A stretch of 64,000 bases of DNA from Woeseiaceae bacterium (GTDB lineage Bacteria; Pseudomonadota; Gammaproteobacteria; Steroidobacterales; Woeseiaceae), in the NCBI GenBank assembly GCA_021773135.1, contig JAJFKP010000036.1:112372-176371 (forward strand), given 5' to 3'. Positions 34,593-43,585 of the stretch are shown here, in pieces (within the stretch, counting starts at the first letter, position 1; each line of letters opens with the position of its first letter). Below the pieces are notes generated by a model. It was not told where the DNA came from. It made no database searches and saw only the letters and a program-made list of their open reading frames with translations. The position numbers were made by a program, and so were the translations under genes.

Positions 34593-36908
34593 GTGGTTGA
34601 GACCTCTGTCACAGCCAGTATCGGACCTGCGTGGCAATGTGTCGTTATTGCGAGAGGCCGTTCGATCGGCCGCGAGACAGGGTCACAACCGCCAATGCCG
34701 GCCGATGTACACAATCTACTCAAACTCAAGAATATCGGTTCTGCCAAGGGACTGTTGCAGTCGCTGGTACCGCGCGCGCAGTGCTTTTGTTTTTACGGTC
34801 TGGGTCGTGAATGTGTCTGGAGCAGCGACGGCGTCGAAGACTACGAAATCGACAATTTCGTCGCTGAGCTGCCCCAGGAACTCCTGCTGGGCTCCATGGA
34901 GGATGCCGATCACGTTAAACGTTCGTTGACCTCCGGCCGAACGTTGCTGGTCCTGCCGGTACAGACACCGGACGGCGATGCGCTGGGTGTCCTTGTTTCC
35001 GTATTCTCCAAAAATGCTGGCAAATCTTCATCGTTTAATCCAAGTCTTCTGACGGATATTCTGAAACCGGCAGTGCTGGTTATTGGTGAAACGCTGAGCT
35101 TGAACAGTCAGCTGATCGATATCGATGACAGGGCAGCGCACGCGGAGAAAGAGCTCAAACTTGTATATCAAATTGACGAGAAAATTCACGGTACTTCGAG
35201 AAGCCACGCCGGACTCGCCCAGCTAATCGGGCAAAGCGGCCGATTCCTGGAAATTGCCTACAGCGTCCTGCTCTTGCCAACCAAGAGAATTCGCATCAGT
35301 GCGACACACTCAACCTGGAAAAGCGTTAATCGCAAGGCGGTCGACAAGTACATCATCGATACCTTGTTCAGTAGCCTGGAAGGTCAGCGGGGGCCGGTGA
35401 TTTTTGACGTGCCGCCCGTAGAGGGCTCTGACAATCCTGCGGAGATGGGCTACCAGGCGATGCTTTGCCCCCTGGTCGACAAGAGCGGCAACGTAGAAGG
35501 TGTTCTTGCCCAGCTTGGCCGCGTAAATGGCGACCCGTTCGAAACATCTCATATGCGCTTCATGTCGCACATTGTGCGTAAGGTCGAATACGTTATCGAG
35601 CAATCCTTCGACACTATGACAGGACTGATGAATCGCCCCGGCTTTGAGGCGCAACTGAACGAATCAATGAAAGCGCTGGAAGGCGATGAAGATGCCCATC
35701 AGTTAATCTACTTTGATCTCGATAACGTGCAGCTCGTCAATGATACGTTTGACCGCAAAGCGGGCGATAAGGTGATCATGCGCTTTGCGCAACTGCTCGA
35801 GGAATACCTGCCCAAGAACGCGGTCGCCACCAGGCTGACCGGTGACGACTTCGTCATTCTGCTGACGCACAGCGGCGTGGACGAGGCGTTGGCATTGACG
35901 ACCGAGATCAGGAAAAAGGGCCACGTATTGAGGTACCTGCAGGGAGACCGATCATTGCAGGTAACCTTCAGTGTTGGCATCGCGGAATTGAATTCGCGCA
36001 TTTCCGAAGGAAACGCGCTTACCGCTGCACGCATCGCCTGCGACAGTGCGAAAGATCATGGACGTGACAGGGTCGAAATCTACGACCAGGCTGACCAAAG
36101 CATTATCCGTCGTTATGACGATATGTATCTTGTAGCAGAGATTCAAAATACGCTGGACGCAGACAATTTCGTGCTCATGGCCCAACCCATCGCGCCACTC
36201 AAGAGCGATGGGCCGTTGGGGCATTTCGAGATTTTACTGCGGATGAGCGACAACGAGGGTAATCGCGTTTCATCCGACGCATTCTTCTCTGCCGCCGAGC
36301 GCTATCAGCTCATGCCGCAGATAGACCGCTGGGTGGTTTCCCATACGCTGGCGCGACTTGCTCCGCATGTTGAATTCCTGCGCGAAAGCGGTGCGGTATT
36401 CGCTATCAACCTGTCCGGACAGTCGCTTGGCGACGATGACATATTGAACTTCATCGAGGAGGAGATCGACAGCAGCGGCGTGCCGTCAGCATCTCTCTGC
36501 TTCGAGGTTACGGAATCAGCGGCCGTTTCCAGCCGTAATAAAGCGCAGTCTTTCATCAACGCGCTACGCAAGCGTGGCTGCAAATTCTCTCTTGATGATT
36601 TCGGTGCGGGACTGAGTTCGTTTGCTTATCTCAAGAATTTCAATGTCGACACGCTGAAAATCGATGGTGGCTTCATCAGGGATATTGCCGAAAATCGGAT
36701 TTCGGAATCAATGGTCGCGGCTATCACACAGGTGGCCAAAGTCATGGAGCTCAAAACCGTTGCTGAGTACGTAGAAAGCAAAGAGGCAAAAGACCTCATC
36801 GAAGCGCTCGGTGTCGATTTCGCACAGGGTCACTGGATCGGTAAACCAGCCACACTTGACGATACTTTGCTCGAGTTGAATACGCCGGCCAAGTCCTCGG
36901 CCGGTTAG
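34593..36908 (+). CDS. GAF-GGDEF-EAL cyclic-di-GMP protein with degenerate GGDEF
   Basis: 771 residues. An N-terminal region of about 180 residues, then a GAF-like domain (about 200-345), a GGDEF domain (350-495) and an EAL domain (500-765). The GGDEF motif reads TGDDF, so cyclase activity is probably lost. The EAL motif reads EILLR and the other phosphodiesterase residues are present (INLSG, EVTES, DDFGAG, LKIDG, VAEYVES, FAQG), so it is likely an active c-di-GMP phosphodiesterase. Start GTG at 34593; ATG at 34695 is an alternative start. No membrane helix. Confidence 0.85.
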   Translation: MVETSVTASIGPAWQCVVIARGRSIGRETGSQPPMPADVHNLLKLKNIGSAKGLLQSLVPRAQCFCFYGLGRECVWSSDGVEDYEIDNFVAELPQELLLGSMEDADHVKRSLTSGRTLLVLPVQTPDGDALGVLVSVFSKNAGKSSSFNPSLLTDILKPAVLVIGETLSLNSQLIDIDDRAAHAEKELKLVYQIDEKIHGTSRSHAGLAQLIGQSGRFLEIAYSVLLLPTKRIRISATHSTWKSVNRKAVDKYIIDTLFSSLEGQRGPVIFDVPPVEGSDNPAEMGYQAMLCPLVDKSGNVEGVLAQLGRVNGDPFETSHMRFMSHIVRKVEYVIEQSFDTMTGLMNRPGFEAQLNESMKALEGDEDAHQLIYFDLDNVQLVNDTFDRKAGDKVIMRFAQLLEEYLPKNAVATRLTGDDFVILLTHSGVDEALALTTEIRKKGHVLRYLQGDRSLQVTFSVGIAELNSRISEGNALTAARIACDSAKDHGRDRVEIYDQADQSIIRRYDDMYLVAEIQNTLDADNFVLMAQPIAPLKSDGPLGHFEILLRMSDNEGNRVSSDAFFSAAERYQLMPQIDRWVVSHTLARLAPHVEFLRESGAVFAINLSGQSLGDDDILNFIEEEIDSSGVPSASLCFEVTESAAVSSRNKAQSFINALRKRGCKFSLDDFGAGLSSFAYLKNFNVDTLKIDGGFIRDIAENRISESMVAAITQVAKVMELKTVAEYVESKEAKDLIEALGVDFAQGHWIGKPATLDDTLLELNTPAKSSAG

Positions 36909-36965
36909 CTTCGAGCCCCGATTCTCCCCGATCATGCACGGCCCCGGAAGCACCTGCGGGTCACA

Positions 36966-39911
36966 ATGTGCCCTATCTTGCGTAGACTTGGGGTGATGAC
37001 CGCAGGCTGCCCGACAATTGCTGATCTCGAGCGCATTGGCGTACCTGACGTGCTGCACGAGGGCATCATCCGCTGGTTCTCCGGGTTTGCAGCCACCCAC
37101 ACCGAGAACCTTGATAAAATGTGCGGCTCCGAAAGCACAGCGGCAACGCTGGTGCGACTGGTCGCCAGCAGTGAATTCGCCGCCGGCGTCATCTCGCGCC
37201 ACCCTGACTGGATTGTTGCAGCGCTTCAGGGCGGGGCGTTTTCGCAGGCGTCTGACCCGGCAGACTTATTAGCTACCCGGTCTGCCAAAATTGCTGGCTC
37301 TGCGCAGGACCTTGCGATCGTTATGGAGCAGCTGCGGCAATTGCGTAACCAGGAAATGGTACGCATCCTGTGGAGATCAATCGATAGCCTGGATGATGTC
37401 GACCAGTCACTGAAATCGCTCTCCCGTCTTGCAGACCTGATGATTACTGCGAGCACCCGCTTTGCAGCGAATTCACTTGAATTGCGATTTGGCAAGCCAC
37501 GGAATGCCGATGGAGAGGAGATCTCGCTAATAACGTTGGCGATGGGGAAACTGGGTGGTCGTGAACTGAATTTTTCGTCGGACGTGGACCTGGTTTTCCT
37601 CTACACCGACGAGGGCACAACAGATGGTCCGCGCTCGTTATCCGCTCATGAATATTTCGTGCGTCTAACGAGACTGATCGTGCGCCTCCTTGACGAGGTG
37701 ACTGAAGATGGTTTCGTCTTCCGAGTTGACACGAGACTGCGGCCCTTTGGTGACAGTGGTCCGCCGGCAGTAAGCGTCGCGGCGCTGGAGAATTACCTGT
37801 TACAGCATGGCCGCAGCTGGGAGCGTTACGCCTACGTCAAAGCTCGCGCGATCGGTGATTCGCTCGCCAATGACGCTGTGAATGACTTACAAACCAACGT
37901 CATCGAGCCATTTGTCTATCGCCGCTACCTCGATTTCGGTGTATTCGAGGCACTGCGGGAAATGAAGGCGCTGGTTTCCGCCGAGGTAAAGAGACGCGAG
38001 TTACAAACCAACATCAAGCTCGGGCCGGGCGGAATTCGGGAGATTGAATTCATCGCCCAATCGCTGCAACTGGTGCGAGGGGGTGCTGAAGCTGAATTCC
38101 GCTGTAGCGAACTCAGACCCGCGCTGCAGGCGCTGGGTCATCGAAAGGGGCTGGACCAGTCCACGGTGACGGCACTGGTAGCAGCCTACGATTTCCTGCG
38201 CAAGCTGGAGAACGGTCTGCAGGCTATTCGTGATCAACAGACACATGACCTGCCGGACAACATTGCCGATCAGGCACGACTGTTAATCGTGATGGGCTAT
38301 CAGACCTGGGCGGACCTCTCTGCAGCGTTAGAGAAGCATCGCGACAGGGTCAGCAAGTCCTTCGCCGAAATCGTGTTTCGCGGCGAAGTAGCGCATGTAG
38401 AGGCTCGACTGGCAGACCGCTTGGCGCGTCACTGGAATACGAAAGCGAGCGGCGACAAGTGGTCGGCATTGCTGCACGAGCACGATTATGCAGAAGTCGA
38501 GGATCTGGTCAGCTCAATCCTGCAATTTGCCGGCGCTGCGGTGCAACGCCAAATAGATGTTACGGCCGAAAAGCGTGTGGCTCGGTTCATGCAGACTTTG
38601 CTCCTGGTGCTGAAAGACAAGCGACGACCTGCCGTTGTTTGTAACCGGGTGCTGTCAATCGTTTCTCAAATTGTAAGACGCAGTGCCTACGTCGCCTTAC
38701 TGAATGAAAATCCTGGCGTGCTTAATCGCCTGGTCGGGCTCTGCGAACAAAGCGCCTACCTGGCAGAAGAAATTGCGCGGTTTCCCCTGCTCCTTGACGA
38801 GCTGCTGGACCCGCGCCTCTATAGCTCAGAGATCACGCGGGCCAGCATGAGTTCTGATCTCGAGGATCGTATCCGGGCTACGGATCCCGCTGACAGCGAG
38901 CATTTGATTGAGGCTCTGGCACAATTTCAGCGGGCGACGTTGTTTCGCATCGCTGTTGCAGACGTCAGCGGCAACCTGTCGATCATGAAGGTAAGTGATC
39001 ACCTGACCGAGCTCGCTGAACTGGTGCTTGCCGCGGCGCTATCAATCGCGCAATCGGACCTCGCCAGGCGTCACGGGCTGCCTGTGGTCAAGACTGATGA
39101 TGGTGAACGTGAAGCAGGGTTCGGCGTGATCGCGTACGGCAAGCTCGGCGGCATGGAACTGTCCTACCGATCTGATCTTGACCTTGTTTTTTTACATGAT
39201 TCCGAAGGCGTTGGACAGTATACGAATGGCGACCAGCCGCTCGAAAACAGCATGTTTTTTGGCCGGCTGGTTAGACGGCTGGTACATTTCCTGACGGCCC
39301 AAACCAGTTCCGGAGCACTCTATCAGGTTGATACGCGGCTGCGACCGAGCGGCCGCTCAGGTTTGCTGGTGATAAACATGGAGGGTTTCCAACGCTACCA
39401 GGAAGAGAACGCCTGGACCTGGGAGCACCAGGCATTATTGCGCAGCAGGCCGGTTGCCGGGAGCGCCGCGGTCGCGAGGGAGTTTGACCGCATTCGAATC
39501 GAAACCCTGTGCAATCGCGTGCACGTCGCCGCGCTGCGCGAAGACGTCATGTCGATGCGCACCAAAATGCGTAGTCAGCTGGACAAAACAACCGCACTGC
39601 ATTTCGATCTGAAACAAGGTGAGGGTGGCATCGGAGATATCGAATTCCTCGTGCAGTATCTTGTGCTCAAGAATGCACATCACGAACCGACCCTGATTCA
39701 CTACACCGACAACATCCGTCAGCTGGGTACACTGGAAGCGGTTGGGCTGCTTGACGCTGCCGACGTTGCTGAACTGCAGGAAATTTACAGGACCTACCGA
39801 CTACGGACACATCACCTGGCGCTGGATGGAAAGCAGGCACGGGTCGCGTTCGATGATTTCGCCGCTGAACGCAAGTTCGTCAAGGCCGTATGGCGTCGCG
39901 AGATGACCTAG
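36966..39911 (+). CDS. glnE: Bifunctional glutamine synthetase adenylyltransferase/adenylyl-removing enzyme
   Basis: 981 residues, in the normal GlnE range. It has two nucleotidyltransferase domains, each with the G-G/S-x-D-x-D core: GKLGGRELNFSSDVDLVFLY near residue 195 and GKLGGMELSYRSDLDLVFLH near 720, plus GlnD/PII-type regulatory helices between them. It adds or removes AMP on glutamine synthetase according to nitrogen state, in the cytosol. A start at 36996 is also possible since family homology begins near there. It follows the GGDEF-EAL gene by 57 bases. Confidence 0.93.
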   Translation: MCPILRRLGVMTAGCPTIADLERIGVPDVLHEGIIRWFSGFAATHTENLDKMCGSESTAATLVRLVASSEFAAGVISRHPDWIVAALQGGAFSQASDPADLLATRSAKIAGSAQDLAIVMEQLRQLRNQEMVRILWRSIDSLDDVDQSLKSLSRLADLMITASTRFAANSLELRFGKPRNADGEEISLITLAMGKLGGRELNFSSDVDLVFLYTDEGTTDGPRSLSAHEYFVRLTRLIVRLLDEVTEDGFVFRVDTRLRPFGDSGPPAVSVAALENYLLQHGRSWERYAYVKARAIGDSLANDAVNDLQTNVIEPFVYRRYLDFGVFEALREMKALVSAEVKRRELQTNIKLGPGGIREIEFIAQSLQLVRGGAEAEFRCSELRPALQALGHRKGLDQSTVTALVAAYDFLRKLENGLQAIRDQQTHDLPDNIADQARLLIVMGYQTWADLSAALEKHRDRVSKSFAEIVFRGEVAHVEARLADRLARHWNTKASGDKWSALLHEHDYAEVEDLVSSILQFAGAAVQRQIDVTAEKRVARFMQTLLLVLKDKRRPAVVCNRVLSIVSQIVRRSAYVALLNENPGVLNRLVGLCEQSAYLAEEIARFPLLLDELLDPRLYSSEITRASMSSDLEDRIRATDPADSEHLIEALAQFQRATLFRIAVADVSGNLSIMKVSDHLTELAELVLAAALSIAQSDLARRHGLPVVKTDDGEREAGFGVIAYGKLGGMELSYRSDLDLVFLHDSEGVGQYTNGDQPLENSMFFGRLVRRLVHFLTAQTSSGALYQVDTRLRPSGRSGLLVINMEGFQRYQEENAWTWEHQALLRSRPVAGSAAVAREFDRIRIETLCNRVHVAALREDVMSMRTKMRSQLDKTTALHFDLKQGEGGIGDIEFLVQYLVLKNAHHEPTLIHYTDNIRQLGTLEAVGLLDAADVAELQEIYRTYRLRTHHLALDGKQARVAFDDFAAERKFVKAVWRREMT

Positions 39912-39931
39912 CCTGCCGCTGGCAAAGCAGT

Positions 39932-39962
39932 TTGCCCGAATCAGTATGGCGATTGCTATAAT
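39932..39962 (+). promoter_or_regulatory. Extended -10 promoter for the zinc-finger gene
   Basis: TTGCCC at 39932-39937 and TATAAT at 39957-39962 preceded by TGC (extended -10). The 19-base spacer is long, but an extended -10 tolerates that. The expected start is near 39969, about 40 bases before the coding start. Confidence 0.5.
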
Positions 39963-40000
39963 CGCGACCCGAGCAGCGCCTCGAAGCGCAATAGAAACAG

Positions 40001-40228
40001 GTGAAAAAATTGGCAGACAGAGCAGGCACAGTAGAGCAGGACCTCATTCCGGCGAACTCGCAGCACCGCTACGAGGTACGCCCCCAGGATCTTCCCTTAT
40101 CGTGTCCGATGCCTGGCATGTACCTGTGGAATTCGCATCCGAAAGTCTATCTGGCCGTCGAGGAGACAGGCGAGGCAAGGTGTCCGTATTGCAGCGCCGA
40201 CTACTTCCTGACGAAGATTGCGAAGTGA
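40001..40228 (+). CDS. zf-CHCC zinc-finger protein
   Basis: 75 residues. The Cys-His-Cys-Cys pattern is clear: LSCPMPGMYLWNSHPKVYL (Cys, His) and ARCPYCSADY (two Cys). Members of this family (PF10276) are related to the small zinc subunit of mitochondrial complex I but are stand-alone in many proteobacteria. The GTG at 40001 is one possible start; TTG at 40010 has AGGTGA five bases before it and is better supported, giving 72 residues. Transcribed from the extended -10 promoter. Confidence 0.85.
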   Translation: MKKLADRAGTVEQDLIPANSQHRYEVRPQDLPLSCPMPGMYLWNSHPKVYLAVEETGEARCPYCSADYFLTKIAK

Positions 40229-40545
40229 ATTCGAATTTCGCTAAAAATAAAGGGATAAGGCATTAAAATCTTTTAAATTCCTGAAAAAATAAAATAATGC
40301 CGAGATTCACCTGAATTGCGAATAAAAAATTCTGAAAATTTTTAATCTCTATAAAGCAATAAAAATCGCAAAAATGGCGCTATTTGTAGATAAATGTCTT
40401 TAAATGCCAGTTTAATATAACTTGCTGATATCTCGGTAGACTGGATATCTTTAAATATGGCGGCGGCGGCGCCCTGCAGGCAGTGCCGGATTCCGCAAGA
40501 TTACTAATAATCGAAAAAAATGACGATAAAAAGAACGAGAATCTC
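40229..40545. other. AT-rich 317-base gap between the zinc-finger gene and LPS genes
   Basis: Strikingly rich in A and T compared with the GC-balanced surroundings, with many A-tracts (for example AAAAAATAAAATAAT and AATAAAAAATTC), paired GATATC words at about 40427 and 40446, and a GC-rich island GGCGGCGGCGGCGCC at 40461-40475. No credible gene, terminator or known RNA is recognised. Short open frames across it are AT-driven. It may be a silenced, curved or horizontally acquired stretch next to the LPS genes. Confidence 0.5.
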
Positions 40546-41598
40546 CTAATTTCTAAAAACATGATCAATTTTTTCGATAACAGCTGTACACTTGATAAGC
40601 TCCATGGCATGCGGATCCCGAACGCGCTGACCCCATCTGACTTGATCGCTTGCTTTGCCTAGGTATTTTTCAACCGCCTCGGGATAGGCGTTTACTGTCA
40701 GATCGCGATTAAAGTAGGGGCCACTTCTTGCCGGGTTCGAGGTCGCATACAAACCAATCACGGGCGTGCCAACAGTGGTTGCCATGTGTGCAGGTCCGGA
40801 GTCGGGACACAGGACAGCATGGCTTGCCTCAATCAACGCGAGTAACTCTTTCAGATTAGTCTTGCCAATCAGGTCGATAATATTCGGACCTGCCAGGGCG
40901 GTTATTGTCTGCCCAAAGTCTCGTTCCAGATCGGAATTACCGCCGGTCAGAATTACTTTACAGTCGTAGTTATTCTGCGCGTGCCTGGCAATTTCCGCGT
41001 AATTTTCTGCGCTCCAGTTGCGGAAGTTTCGCGCGCGTTGACTACTGCATGGACTGATCAGCAGTACCCGCTCGTTCGGCCTGACAGAAGCCGCAACCAA
41101 TTCGCGATCTTGTTTGGAAACAGGAATATCCCAGCGCAGATTGGTTTTCTTAGCGCCTATGTGTCGTGCAAATGCCATCATCCCGTCCAGCACGTGCTGA
41201 CTATCCTGCGCCGCAATGCGCTGACTCGTAAAAAGCCACTGGAAGTCGCGCGCGCGTTTGAAGTCAAAGCCGAGCTTAATGGGGGACCGTATGTTGCGGC
41301 AAATTAAATTCGCACGCAGGGATGCATGCATACAGAGCGCGACATTGAATTGCCGGGCCTTAAGTTCTGCACGGAGTTGTTTACTTGCCGACTTGCCGCC
41401 GCGTTTATCGAAAATAATAAACTCGACGTTCTCGATATCGGCAATCAGGCTCGCCTCGGTCTTGCCGATAATCCAGGTGATGTTTGTGGATGGCCAGTTA
41501 TCCTGAATATTACGTACGACTGCAAGCGCGTGACACGTATCGCCAATTGCAGAGAGCCGCAGGATGCAGACCGATTCTGGCGGCGGCGTGTCAGACAT
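40546..41598 (-). CDS. Glycosyltransferase family 9 (LPS heptosyltransferase-like)
   Basis: 350 residues. Features of the ADP-heptose:LPS heptosyltransferase fold are visible: N-terminal ICILRLSAIGDTCHALAVVRNI with the acceptor-binding Asp, IKLGFDFKRARDFQWLF near 110, and the donor region SHAVLCPDSGPAHMATTVGTPVIGLYATSNPARSGPY near 265. It adds a sugar to the LPS inner core at the cytosolic membrane face; whether it is heptosyltransferase I, II or III cannot be told. It is divergent from kdkA, which modifies the same core. Confidence 0.85.
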   Translation of the reverse strand: MSDTPPPESVCILRLSAIGDTCHALAVVRNIQDNWPSTNITWIIGKTEASLIADIENVEFIIFDKRGGKSASKQLRAELKARQFNVALCMHASLRANLICRNIRSPIKLGFDFKRARDFQWLFTSQRIAAQDSQHVLDGMMAFARHIGAKKTNLRWDIPVSKQDRELVAASVRPNERVLLISPCSSQRARNFRNWSAENYAEIARHAQNNYDCKVILTGGNSDLERDFGQTITALAGPNIIDLIGKTNLKELLALIEASHAVLCPDSGPAHMATTVGTPVIGLYATSNPARSGPYFNRDLTVNAYPEAVEKYLGKASDQVRWGQRVRDPHAMELIKCTAVIEKIDHVFRN

Positions 41599-41698
41599 CC
41601 TGACAGGTCCGGAACACTGTTAATGCTGAAAAGAGACTGGCAAGCTTGCAGGTTAATGAGGCCGTCATTGGCATCGAGTCGATACAGGACCACCGGTT

Positions 41699-42436
41699 TT
41701 GACCAATACTGACACCGTCATAAGAACTAAGCACGGCGCCATCGTATACGATACGGAGATTATCAACCAGATATCAGACGCTGCGTTTGATCCCGCTTCC
41801 TGGCCCAAGGCGACGCCGGTTACCGGCACGCTGCGGTCTGCTGGTCGCGGCAACACGATGATTGTTGGCGAGGGGAGTCGGGAGTTCGTTTTACGCCACT
41901 ACGTTCGCGGTGGTTTACCAGGCAAGTTTATTCACGACGCCTATTTCTGGACCGGCGAGCAGCAGACCCGCGCGTTTTCCGAGTGGCACCTGTTGGCCAG
42001 GCTCGTCGCAAAGGGCCTGCCTGTGCCGCAGCCCGCTGCAGCTCGCTACCAACGCAGTGGATTGATTTACAGGGCCGATCTGCTGACGGTCAGAGTGCCC
42101 GCAATCTGTTCGCTGGCCGAGCGAATTTCCGAGCGTGCCGCAGATGAACCATTTTGGCTCGGTCTTGGCAGGGGGTTGCGTCAATTTCACAATGCCGGCG
42201 TCTATCACGCCGATTTAAATGCCTACAATGTCCAGGTCGATATAGCCGACCAGCTGCACCTCCTGGATTTCGATCGCGGCGCCTTGCGAGAACCCGGCGT
42301 CTGGCAACAGAAGAATATCGCGAGGCTGCATCGATCATTGCAAAAGATCAAACAGGCGAAACCGGAAATCAACTATGTCCCCGAAAACTGGGACCAGCTG
42401 CTTGAGGGCTACTTCAGCGATTCGAGATCAGCGTAA
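41699..42436 (+). CDS. kdkA: 3-deoxy-D-manno-octulosonic acid kinase
   Basis: 245 residues of the KdkA/RfaP kinase family. ATP-grip-like kinase motifs are seen: GTLRSAGRGNTMIV (glycine-rich), EFVLRHYVRGG, YHADLNAYNVQVD with the catalytic Asp near 180, and LLDFDRGALRE with the metal-binding Asp near 202. It phosphorylates Kdo in the LPS inner core in the cytosol. The start is TTG, with AGGA nine bases upstream. The stop region overlaps lpxL by 28 bases tail to tail. Confidence 0.88.
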   Translation: MTNTDTVIRTKHGAIVYDTEIINQISDAAFDPASWPKATPVTGTLRSAGRGNTMIVGEGSREFVLRHYVRGGLPGKFIHDAYFWTGEQQTRAFSEWHLLARLVAKGLPVPQPAAARYQRSGLIYRADLLTVRVPAICSLAERISERAADEPFWLGLGRGLRQFHNAGVYHADLNAYNVQVDIADQLHLLDFDRGALREPGVWQQKNIARLHRSLQKIKQAKPEINYVPENWDQLLEGYFSDSRSA

Positions 42437-43350
42437 ACGTCAGGCAAAGAATCGGGGCGATTCTTGAATTTTCTATGCACCCAGTAATACTGCTCAGGGC
42501 AACGGCGAATCTGTTTTTCAAGTAACGCGACATATTGCCGCGTGTCTTGTTCTACATCACCGCTCGGGAGGCCAGCCACCGGGGGCAAGATCGTTAATTC
42601 GTAGCCGCCCTCAGGCAACCGACGCGGGAAAAATGGCACCGCCTTGGCACGGCCGAGTTTCGCCAGGGTCCCGGTTGCCGTATTGGTCATCGCGGGAACA
42701 CCGAAGAATGGCAGCAATGCAGATTGCTTGAGATTGTAACTCTGGTCAGGCGCATACCAGACCGGAGTACCGTCGCGCAGGCTTCGCACCATGCTCTTGA
42801 TGTCATTTTTTTCGATTACTTTTCTAGAGGATCGCTCCCGGTTACTGGCTAGAATCTCAGTTGTGAACTCACTGCGAAATCGACGGTACACGGCGTCGAA
42901 CGGCGGGCAATTCAAACTTAGCACGCGACCGCTGACTTCCAGCGAAGTAAAATGGGCGCTAAGAAGTATAACGCCATAGCCATTGTCGATAACTTCCTGA
43001 ATGTGTTCGGCGCCGGTTATTGTGGTTATCGAATTCAGCATTTCGTCAGAAGCCCAGCGACCGAGGCCCATCTCGATCAATGAAATACCCAGTGATTCAA
43101 AATGCGCCAGAGCGAGCTTGTTTCGTTCTTCGACCGATAGTTCGGGAAAACACAGTTCTATGTTTCTGCGTGCAATCGCGCGACGCTCCGCACCAGCGGC
43201 GTGAGCGATCCGCCCGATGAATCTGCCAATCGCCATCTGCCAGCGATAGGGCAATAAACTGACAAGCCGCAGAAAGCCAAAACCAAGCCAGGTCGGCCAG
43301 TATTTCGGTTGCCAGTAACAATATAGCGGCCGGCGTGCTGGTTTATTCAT
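42409..43350 (-). CDS. lpxL: Lipid A biosynthesis lauroyl/myristoyl acyltransferase
   Basis: 313 residues. One N-terminal hydrophobic helix (about 20-38) and an acyltransferase domain with SAHFTSLEVSGR (H-x4-E catalytic motif near 131) and WYAPDQSYN near 198. LpxL/HtrB-type enzymes add the secondary acyl chain to Kdo2-lipid IVA on the cytosolic face. The exact chain cannot be told by eye. It is convergent with kdkA and divergent from the lytic transglycosylase gene over a 235-base gap holding only a TTGAATTATTCAA palindrome at 43532-43544. Confidence 0.9.
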   Translation of the reverse strand: MNKPARRPLYCYWQPKYWPTWLGFGFLRLVSLLPYRWQMAIGRFIGRIAHAAGAERRAIARRNIELCFPELSVEERNKLALAHFESLGISLIEMGLGRWASDEMLNSITTITGAEHIQEVIDNGYGVILLSAHFTSLEVSGRVLSLNCPPFDAVYRRFRSEFTTEILASNRERSSRKVIEKNDIKSMVRSLRDGTPVWYAPDQSYNLKQSALLPFFGVPAMTNTATGTLAKLGRAKAVPFFPRRLPEGGYELTILPPVAGLPSGDVEQDTRQYVALLEKQIRRCPEQYYWVHRKFKNRPDSLPDVYADLESLK

Positions 43351-43585
43351 CGCTGTATCGGTGTCCTGAAGGTGGCCTGCGACGCGAGTTTATCGGCATG
43401 GGATCGTCAACGCGACCCGTCCGATAATGGATTTTCCCGGCAAGCGTTGAGACCGACGGGCGCTGCCCGACCCCGCTGCAGGTTGATCGTCACGCGATGC
43501 TTGTTCAGAATAGGTGTTGGATCAAGTATTCTTGAATTATTCAATTATTTAGCGGATAAACCTCGACAGGACGACAATTGCAACC

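Noticed and set aside
40380..40610. 76-codon minus-strand frame in the AT-rich gap
   Set aside because: It overlaps the end of the heptosyltransferase gene, and its length is explained by AT-rich codons.
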